A stretch of 64,000 nucleotides of DNA from Nematopogon swammerdamellus. Its lineage: Eukaryota > Arthropoda > Insecta > Lepidoptera > Adelidae. A program made the position numbers and the translations under genes. A model generated the notes under the pieces. It was not told where the DNA came from. It worked only from the letters and a program-made list of their open reading frames with translations, and did no database searches. The stretch spans positions 18,995,891-19,059,890 of the forward strand of contig OX336349.1 in NCBI GenBank assembly GCA_946902875.1, given 5' to 3'. Positions 54,179 through 62,102 of this stretch are shown here, in pieces. The stretch's first letter is position 1. Every line of letters begins with the position of its first letter.

Positions 54179-54412
54179 ACAGGTAGCAGGGATGTTGCGG
54201 ATGCGATTGTTTTGACATCCGCAGGTGCGGATGCAGATGCAGATTTTTGGACGCTCACATCCGCGGCGGATGCGGATGTCAACAAAATTGCTCGAAGAGA
54301 TGATTAGTTTAAGTATGTAGGTAGAGACGACAGCACTCATTTCTCAAACTTCAGGAACCCTGTCAAAATAAAACATTTGATTATTTGTATAATTTTGTAG
54401 GGGTAAAAACGT

Positions 54413-54836
54413 ACCGTGTGGGGTCGGTACTTAAAAAGAATAGCCCCACTGCATCTCTCCCCGTCGCATGTCGTAAAAGTCGACTAAGGGATCGTCAGCC
54501 TCGGCAGCTCAGTGGTGCGGTCAGTTATTGGATGGGTGACCGCCCGACCGTTGGAGGCTGACCGTGGTTCGGATTCCACGTTAAACTGTAGGTCCCTTCC
54601 CTTCTTACCTCACTGGGTGGTAGGGTTTATCCCGGCCGGGTTGGTACCACCGCACTGAGCGAAACGTCGGTCGAAACAGCTATGTAAATAGTTCCTGTTT
54701 TCCGTCCAGTTCAGTGTAGCCGGCGCGAAATGAAGGGAAGCACTGACATAGCACCTAGTTCTCCCGGTGTTATGGGCTGACATCACGGATGTTGTAGGTG
54801 ATGTAGCCAACCGTGTCAGTTTCCATAAAAAAAAAA
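54413..54836 (+). mobile_element. SINE-A, composite form, inside the hAT relic
   Basis: Stem-loop head, shortened tRNA/5S head ('cagctcagtggtgcggtcag' then 'ttattggatgggtgaccgcc'), box B, core, tail and 13 A. The 3' hairpin 'acatcac' (54780-54786) and 'gtgatgt' (54798-54804) is intact. Confidence 0.94.
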
Positions 54837-54932
54837 AAATGAGTTAATGTTAATTTGACAAGGTTCCTAAAGTGTGAGAAATGAGAGCAGTCGTGTGTAC
54901 TTGAATAAAAGGGATTATGCTTTTAATATATT

Positions 54933-55040
54933 TTATTGATCAATCAATTTTTTACTAAGTAAGAACATTTTGGCTGCCTTTTCAGGCTCCAGCCTGGTTC
55001 GGAGGGGATCATAAATCAATCCTGCGTCACTGAATAATTC
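54933..55040 (-). pseudogene. hAT transposase C-terminal dimerisation region
   Basis: The minus strand reads ELFSDAGLIYDPLRTRLEPE and continues KAAKMFLLSKKLIDQ to a stop at 54933-54935. The pattern LFS-AG-x-Y-R-RL-PE-A matches the C-terminal hAT dimerisation domain. A TGA directly upstream stands where arginine is usual. The catalytic domain is absent. Confidence 0.85.
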
Positions 55041-55163
55041 TCAACCTGCACCTCCGCATTCGCATGAGTTCCGCATAAATGCAGATGCGGATGTCAAAAT
55101 CAATGCGGATGCTCCGCGTTTGCGGATGCGGATCTAAACATCCGGAACATCCCTGACAGGTAG

Positions 55164-55436
55164 CTATGTTATCTCGCGTTCTCACAAAGTGGTGTCACCA
55201 GCTGTGACTACGGTGGTTGAGAACTGAGACGTATCGATAGACGCTGGTCGACGGGGAGTAATTACCTTGGTGTCGCCGCCGCGTGTTCTGCAGACATGAG
55301 GAGCGATTGTGAAACGCCGATGGATGATATGGCGCGGGATGGCTAATTAACAGTGTTAAATTAAATTGCTAATTGAATGAATGGTGTTTTAAAGAGAAGA
55401 CACGTGGAGATTTTGATAACTAATATTTTTCTAGAT
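55164..55436. other. No gene recognised
   Basis: No feature seen. Confidence 0.4.
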
Positions 55437-55640
55437 TTTTTTTTATCTGGTATGGTTGGCTGAGTCAGAGGGGCATATATACCAGAGCATATACTCCGAT
55501 CAGCTAATACCACCGCCCCATCCACAAAGTGTCTAACGATGACCATGACACATTCGGTCGTATAAGGGGGTTGCGAATGCCATGACGGCCTGACAAGTAC
55601 ATATTAACAGAAACTTATTTAATAAAAGACCCGAGACAGT
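55437..55640 (-). mobile_element. SINE-A2/LINE 3' end chimera
   Basis: T run and 'ctggtatggttggctgagtc' match the SINE-A2 tail. From about 55523 'caaagtgtctaacgatgacc' and 'cattcggtcgtataaggggg' match the Jockey-like LINE 3' region (19030, 41065). This copy joins the two. Confidence 0.6.
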
Positions 55641-55725
55641 ACTTGGATAAATATTATATGGGCAGGGATAGTTTCAGAACCCATATAGAAGGGCTCCAGA
55701 GCTTTCCGGGAAATTGTATTGTGTT

Positions 55726-56065
55726 GTAGGAGGAAGGTGTGGAACTAAGCTTGCGATGGCTTCACCGAACATATCCGGGCCCATCGACAGTAGAGGAGGG
55801 TGTTAATCGAGGTCGGGACTAGCGAGTGGCCACTCTAAATTTCCCGCGCATGCTTCACGTTTCGGCTCGCATCAAGCCCTCGTCAGCTAGTCTGCGTTGA
55901 CTAGGACGCGGGGAAACCACCAGTCCCGCTTTCGACATCCCTCTCTCTACCTATCCATATTCTGTAGGATGCTTCCAGTGACGTTTTCGAAGCTCTCTCC
56001 ATATATGAGCTTAGCGTCGATCTTGGCAGCCCTAGATTCTCGAAGAGACTGTAGAGCGACTTCGC
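55726..56065 (-). mobile_element. R2-like LINE, 5'-truncated 3' end
   Basis: About 340 bp nearly identical to 62103-62437, ending abruptly at 56065. The two copies share the 3' boundary near 'gtaggaaggtgtgga', defining the element's 3' end. This copy covers the 3' UTR and roughly the last 60 codons. Confidence 0.9.
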
Positions 56066-56126
56066 GTATATTTAAGAGAAAATTGAAAGTTTAAAAGTAA
56101 CTAAAGAACACAGTAAACTAAGACTA

Positions 56127-56675
56127 AATGTTAAGCAACGCTGGGTGCGGTCAGTACTTAACACTGTAAGCGGTGTCTGTTGTGTAGCTAGTCACAATGT
56201 ATTGTAATTGAAGACGTTAAAAAAAGAACCCTGCGAAGTTTCTTGCCGGCTCTTCTTTGTGGGTGTAATCGAACCGGATTGTAAAAACTAACAGGACAAA
56301 TTCCAGCGTAGTGTACTACCTTACGAATGATGAATAAAGAATAAAGAATAAAGAATAAAGAATACTTGGATGGGTGACCGCTGACCGTCGGAGGCTGACC
56401 GAGGTTCGGATTCCTGTATGTATGTACACATGTATGACCCTTCCCTCCTAATCTTACTTGGTGGTAGGGTTTAACCCGCCCGGGTTGGTACCACCGCACT
56501 GAATGAAACGTCGGTCTAAACGGCTATGTAAATAGTTTGTGCTTTCCGACCAGTTCAGTGTAGCCGCCACGATCAAAGGGGGAAGCACTGACATGGCACC
56601 TAGTTCACCCGGTGTTATGGGCTGACATCACGGACGTTGTAGGTGATGTAGCCAACCGTGTCAGTTTCAATAGAA
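56127..56675 (+). mobile_element. SINE-A with tRNA/5S head, split by a LINE tail
   Basis: 'gttaagcaacgctgggtgcg' and 'gtcagtactt' are followed by foreign DNA, then 'tacttggatgggtgaccgct', box B, core and tail. The split falls inside the 5S box C-like element. Everything upstream of the 5S part is missing. Confidence 0.9.
56160..56362 (+). mobile_element. LINE 3' tail insertion
   Basis: 203 bp with 'cgaagtttcttgccggctct' and a tail of AATAAAG repeats, flanked by TACTT at 56155-56159 and 56363-56367. A typical 5'-truncated LINE end. Confidence 0.85.
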
Positions 56676-57608
56676 AAAAAAAATAATTAAATTAAACTAA
56701 TATAAATTAAAACTAAAACACTTATTAAAATAAATACCAAAATTTCATCCAATACGACCGTCGCGTCGTCGTCGTCGCCCCAGCGGTACCCAGGACACTG
56801 GCCGCGTTGCCCCTCTGAATTTCGCCGTACCAGGTGGTCATATGGGTCATACCACTGATTAATGTAAATAATATGTAAGTATATTATATACATATATGCG
56901 TATTAAAGTATTTATGTAGTATTACTTTGTAGTTTATCATATTAATTTTCATTACCACAAACTTATAATTAAATTTAAATAAAATAAAATTAAATTTAAT
57001 AAAAACAACAGAATTACTGTAATATTAATTATATCTGAAATATTATTCTGTGTTCAAAACTATTTAAATTGTATTTTATCTGACTTATTTTAATAACATA
57101 ATGAATTTTGACTGACTTATTTTAATATTATAATGAATTTGGTTTTTTTATTCTTATACTGTATGACATGATAATTTTTTGGTTAAGAATGACTGATATA
57201 TATAGGTATATTACTGACTGTACAAAGAACAATATACTTATAGCACAAACTGTGATAGATAAAACATAAATATGGCAATAAATAGAAAAAACTTACTTAT
57301 TATAAATTATAAAATGTTAATGTATTAATAGTGAGGATGTAAGATTAGTGTGTGTATGCAACTGTCAAAATGTGAAAAATGTATAAAATGTACTCTAAAC
57401 CTGACGGTGTTAATAAAGAGAATAAATAAATAAAAAAAAATAAAAAAACTATTTTTGTTCGCCTGCATAGATATACTTCTCCCACATCCCAAAGGTTAGT
57501 TAGAATAGAATGCCTAACGGCATTAAGCTCGCCCATTGTTCATAATTTGCATAAATTGGTGTTAAATAAAGAATATATAAATATACCTATTATTCATTGG
57601 AGATGAGT
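56676..57608. other. AT-rich stretch
   Basis: Mostly AT-rich and featureless. 'gacggtgttaataaagagaa' and an A-rich run near 57400-57450 look like a retroelement or transcript 3' end on the plus strand. The GC-rich 56750-56850 has no clear frame. Confidence 0.4.
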
Positions 57609-57801
57609 CTACTGTGTGTTCATACAATATTTTATCGTTACGCAGTACAACCAGCCCCCGATGATCAGCAGTATTGAGGGGAGCGCTAGCCGTCTGTGTC
57701 CAGCGGACTCCGGCGTAGTGCGGTGAGGCTGTCCGGCAGATAGCATCTTAAGTGCGGCGCTGATTGCGGGCGTGGGCGACGTCACGGCTGCCGGCGGCGG
57801 C
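57609..57801 (-). other. Candidate terminal coding exon with hydrophobic C-terminus
   Basis: From a possible acceptor ('gttgtctcag' just upstream of 57801) the minus strand is open for 63 codons to a stop at 57609-57611. It reads PPPAAVTSPTPAISAALKML, a middle part, and LALPSILLIIGGWLYCVTIK then YCMNTQ. A Pro/Thr/Ser-rich stalk followed by a hydrophobic segment fits the last exon of a membrane- or GPI-anchored surface protein. GC content is well above the flanks. No AATAAA is obvious downstream. No family assigned. Confidence 0.3.
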
Positions 57802-57967
57802 CTGAGACAACGCCAGACGTTACCTATACAGCCTGTGGACAGTCTATACTGCAGGCTGTATCGAGCTTTGCAAATGTGTGGAGAGAACAGGGAGTATAGG
57901 TGAATTTTTTTGGGTTCCAACCGGTCGACTTGCACCACGAATCGAGAAGAAAGACGAATACATCATA

Positions 57968-58052
57968 GTTCAATGTAGCCGACATATAATGAAGGGAAGC
58001 ACTGACATGGCACCTAGTTCACCAAGGTGTTATGGGCGGACATCACGGATTT
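57968..58052 (+). mobile_element. SINE-A internal fragment
   Basis: 'tgtagccgacatataatgaa' to 'cggacatcacggat', about 85 bp of the tail region, broken off before the A tail. Confidence 0.75.
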
Positions 58053-59239
58053 GAATTTTCATTCATCATTGAATTTTTTTGTTTTTTTTTTTTTAATTCA
58101 ATGCACAGGTTTTTTGTCTTTACGATTTTATTAATATGTATAGATGTATTGATTCTTAAAAGGAAGTTAGTAAAACTAATTTCCTAAGCTAAGTTACGTT
58201 CTAAATGCACAGCGAAGAAACTGAGAGAAATACGAGTATCCACAATGCCATAAGAAAGAAACAATAAAATAAACCTTCCCCACGTGTGTATGCAGGAATT
58301 AATCCCGATATATCGAATTCTAAATCAATTCGAGCGTAATCGTTTCTCCACTCCACATACTAACAGGAGATTTAAATTAATCTTACACTCCACATACTAA
58401 TTCAATTAAAGCTCGACATAGAAATGAATACGTAGAGACGGTGTGAACTTGTCTAGGAGGCGAGACAAAAATAAAGTGCACGAAGACGAAAATTTCATAC
58501 ATACGTATGTGCATAATTACTGTCTCTCAGTTGTGGAATCTGATATATTTATCGGACAAGTTTAGCGCGAGAAGAGCACGAAGTACCTTCTGAAATTAAA
58601 AAAAATTCGGGTTAACGTGCAAAAAGGGATTCGGACGGAAATATCATTTAAGGTAAGAGCGCCTATGTTCGCGGCAGCAGAAAAGAGGCAAATAAAATCG
58701 ATGTATTTTTTATAAATTTCCTTCATATTTCCTAAATTCTGTACTACACTACCACACTTCTTTCGAATAAAAAAATACGCATTTTCTCTGGGAATAAAAC
58801 TGCGTTTATCGCAAACGCTATCGTTGTATTTTTTTATTTTTTATTAATTTAATGTGGCAATAGATCGCGTCAACGCCCCGGTCCTGTCGCGTGCTCCACA
58901 TCCACACTGTTTGCGCGCCAAAACACGTGAAACGCAACTTCGAAGAATTACACAATAACAGTAAGTGAATTTCACAAGCTTCTGCCTCTTGACAGCAGGC
59001 GGAAAATGTTGACTTTATAATATTAGCCAATCGATCTATCGATTGACCAGGCTGACCTTTTTGGTCACCGTATGGATACGGGAGCCTAAAAAAAAAAGCT
59101 ATGTCTTTCTCCGTCACAATTTTCATTACATTTCATTTCATTTATTTAGCATAAATAGCCCTTACGAGCCGTGCACATTTTATAACAATTAGTATAAACA
59201 GTCTTATTAAAATAATTAAATTCTAAAGAATGCATAAAG
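58053..59239. other. No gene recognised
   Basis: AT-rich with no repeats from the window's families. A 102-codon minus-strand frame (58818-59126) has no motif. Confidence 0.4.
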
Positions 59240-59392
59240 TGGAATGAGTGAGTCTAAGCAATGAGTGGAAGAGGCGGCAAAAGTGTGTCAGGATCGTGGC
59301 GCGTGGGGGTTGGGTTGGGTTGGGTCCGTTGTCTTTGCCTGCCCCACTGGGAGGCAGGCAGGCGTGACGTTATGTATGTGTATGTATGTATG
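59240..59392 (-). repeat. Lepidopteran interspersed repeat
   Basis: Complement of the type at 15925-16110: 'gagtggaagaggcggcaaaa', 'ccgttgtctttgcctgcccc', and a TATG tract. Confidence 0.55.
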
Positions 59393-59394
59393 AA

Positions 59395-59475
59395 CTTATA
59401 GCACAACACCGATTACTCTGCTTACCCTGATTGTCGGGATACAAAAGCGTGAGTTATGTATGTATGTATGTATGC
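59395..59475 (+). mobile_element. SINE-B 3' fragment
   Basis: 'gcacaacaccgattactctg' to a TATG repeat tail. Confidence 0.8.
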
Positions 59476-59534
59476 ATAAAAACCAATAAAATTAACAGCG
59501 TCAAAAATCACAAATTTGAATTCCAATATAGATC

Positions 59535-59790
59535 AATATAATTTTTTTTTTATGTAATCCGGTATGGGTGGCTGACTCGGAGGGTCCAAAGCGCATGCTT
59601 CGACCAGCCAATATCACCTCCGAGAAGGTAAGGTGCCATACCGGAGACTTCCCTGGATTGCTGGCTATACTGGACTAGAGGAGAACACAACCGAGACTGC
59701 TATGCGGCCATCTTACATCCAGTACGGTGATACCAACCCAGTCGGCTACAATTTGAGCCTACCACCTAGTAAGGGGCAAGGGAAAAAATC
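59535..59790 (-). mobile_element. SINE-A2, head missing
   Basis: T run, 'atgtaatccggtatgggtgg', 'agccaatatcacctccgaga', then 'ggagacttccctggattgct' and the core complement 'cctaccacctagtaagggg'. Matches 37560-37790 throughout. Confidence 0.85.
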
Positions 59791-60284
59791 ATTATAACAT
59801 TCTTTCAAATTTAAAATTTTAATTTAAATTGTAAAATTGGTTACTTGGGTACCCTCTGTATACTGCGAATGATGTGCATGCCGACCAAACGTTGTTAACA
59901 AGCTAAAATGTATGCCATGTATAACAACGCGCCGCGCCGCGTCTGGATATTTATTTCCGTGCGCCAAACCAAACACATCCAGCGTAATTCAAGCGTTGAT
60001 TCTATTAAGTTGCCATGTTGGACTGCAGTTACTATTGCTTGTAATTGCATAGCATTTTCACATATAAATCTTTTATGACGGATTTAACATTAAGAAAATT
60101 GAAGCGGGAAGTATTATTTGCAGGATGCGAGGCACTCTGCTCCTTGTATCATACGGAGTATATTTTAACAAGATTTTACCGGCAGCTTCGCTCGCGAACT
60201 TATCGGGTTTGGGGAAACGTTTCTGAAGGTTTCGTTTGGTTTGGGGGAAGCATTAGGATAGGTAGGTAAAAAATATTTATTGTT
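59791..60284. other. No gene recognised
   Basis: No feature seen; a 74-codon plus frame at 60045 lacks motifs. Confidence 0.4.
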
Positions 60285-61250
60285 GCACAACATATACCAC
60301 ACGCTCTATCCCGACAATCGGGGTAAGCAGAGTAATTATTGTTGTGCTGCAAGTACTCTTGTAAATTACTGCACAACACCGCCCACCACGTATAGCGAAG
60401 TATTGGGACATCTTCTTTTCTATCATTTATTTGATTTACGTTTTGTTTATAGACGTCCAGAGATACCAGCCTTTCGGCTACAAAATCTAGACGTCTACCT
60501 GCACTCTTGCGAGTACAGTGATCATGTATGCCAGATCGAGGCCCCATAGCTGCTCTGTCGAACGTCCGTTCTTCCGAAAAAATCCCATGGGAAACACAGG
60601 CTGCGACCTTTCCACAGCCGATCCGAGCCACCACCCGTCCACCCGAAGGAACCCCCGACCGAAGTCGAGAGCCGGGGGTGAAGCCTTCACTGCCACTGGG
60701 GTCAGCACCCTATCCAACCGCAACCTGTGCCCAGGGCCTCAGCGTTTTGTACTAGCCCAAAGGCTTTTGTTTTCACCAGCTATGTATATGCGTGGAAGTG
60801 CATATGACCACCACCTAATGTGTACCGGGGATCCACCGGTCTCGAATGACAGACTTACGTCAGCGTCATTAGCTCGTGGGAAATCCATCCCACATCCACA
60901 TATAAGTTTGTGTAGCACCGACATACCGATCTACATTATTCGCATGTCTACCAATTCTCCACATTGGTTACGGAGCTCTAAGTGGCTCACCACTCGCAGC
61001 TTTCGCTACTTATTCCCGTGTTAGGTGCTTTAACTACACGAAGTATTGGGACAAGATAACTGATCAAGCAGCAAGCAAGGCATAAAGGCCCACCTGCCGC
61101 ATGTCTCGGTGGAAGGACCGTGCCAAGGTGAGAGGTGGCCATCCTGTCGCCTTCTAGCACGGCACCTTGTCCTTATCCCTTAGTCGCCTTTTATGACATG
61201 CACGGGGAGATATGCAGAGGGACTATTCTTTTTATGTACCGGCCCCATTT
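60285..61250 (-). mobile_element. SINE-B split by a 628-bp insertion
   Basis: Right half: stem-loop head complement ('gtaccggcccca' at the right edge) and proximal body. Left half: 3' part with 'gacaatcggggtaagcagag'. The break at 60411-61038 is flanked by a 15-bp duplication. Confidence 0.9.
60411..61038 (-). mobile_element. Unidentified retroposon
   Basis: Flanked by CGAAGTATTGGGACA at 60396-60410 and 61039-61053. On the minus strand the 3' end is A-rich ('caaataaatgatagaaaag') and includes an AATAAA. A 15-bp target duplication and A-rich 3' end indicate target-primed insertion. The body is GC-richer than its flanks and has open stretches on both strands (168 codons on plus, up to 144 on minus) but no motif I recognise. 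Candidates: a SINE, a 5'-truncated LINE end or a processed transcript copy. Confidence 0.7.
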
Positions 61251-61265
61251 TACTAATACCTATTT

Positions 61266-61304
61266 TTAACCCCCGACGCAAAAAACGGAGGGGTGTTATA
61301 AGTT

Positions 61305-61345
<41 letters not shown>

Positions 61346-61757
61346 TGTCTGTGGCATCGTAGCTCCCAAACGGATGGACCGATTTGGATGCGGTTTTTTT
61401 TATTAGGAAGCTTGTTTAATCGGGATGGTTCTTAGCTATGTTTGTAATCAAGTAATCAAGTAATTAAGTAATAAAAAAAATTATTATCTTAAAAAGTGGA
61501 CCGATTTTCATGCGGTTTCTTTTAAAAAGCTTGAAATAAAAGTTAAATTACAAATTTAAAAAACCCCCGACCCTTAAAAAGCAAAAAATAATTTCCGTTT
61601 ACTTACTTAAAGGAGTCGGGGGACCGCTAAGTAAATAAAATATAAAACTCAGAGCTGCGCGGGAATTTACTTAGCGGTCTCCCGACTCCTTTAAGTAAGT
61701 AAACGGAAATTATTTTTTGCTTTTTAAGGGTCGGGGGTTTTTTAAATTTGTAATTTA
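61266..61757. mobile_element. Element H, copy 2
   Basis: Same layout as 47299-47791: 'ttaacccccgacgcaaaaaa', GT tract, two related blocks, terminal hairpin. Three positions in the hairpin differ from copy 1, each changed on both arms. Confidence 0.88.
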
Positions 61758-62102
61758 TACAAATGTAACGTACCAATTAACATACAGTGGAAACAATAAA
61801 ATGCGGCACAAAGGAGGACTTATCCATTATAGAAAGATCTTCCAGCCAACCTTTGAATATTTGAAACGTGCGTATATAAGTGAAGTACCTAGGTAGTAGC
61901 AAAATGTTGTTTTACATAAACAAAATTTGAAAATTTCCTTCATGCATCATTTTCACACATTTCTCGTCTACGGTCGGCTGGTGAACGTGGATTTATAAAT
62001 TTCCCTTAATTACGTTCTTGTAACTTTTATTCAGATGGTTCTATATTATAAAATATATGTTTACATATGTATATGTAGTTTATGTATAAATATAATATGT
62101 AC
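61758..62102. other. No gene recognised
   Basis: AT-rich, no feature. Confidence 0.4.

Larger units (their letters stand above)
54187..55155 (-). mobile_element. hAT-type transposon relic
   Basis: Ends 'cagggatgttgcggatgcg' and '...ggaacatccctg' are inverted. The 8 bases ACAGGTAG at 54179-54186 recur at 55156-55163, the 8-bp duplication typical of hAT. Both ends carry 'gcggatgcggatg' subterminal repeats. A composite SINE-A sits inside. Confidence 0.93.

Noticed and set aside
53771..54340. Overlapping 128- and 142-codon frames on opposite strands
   Set aside because: CpG-rich sequence lacks stops in several frames. No motif, and one frame crosses the hAT boundary.
60518..61024. 168-codon plus-strand frame as a gene
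   Set aside because: It lies in a retroposed insertion whose sense strand, by A-rich end and target duplication, is minus. No motif seen.
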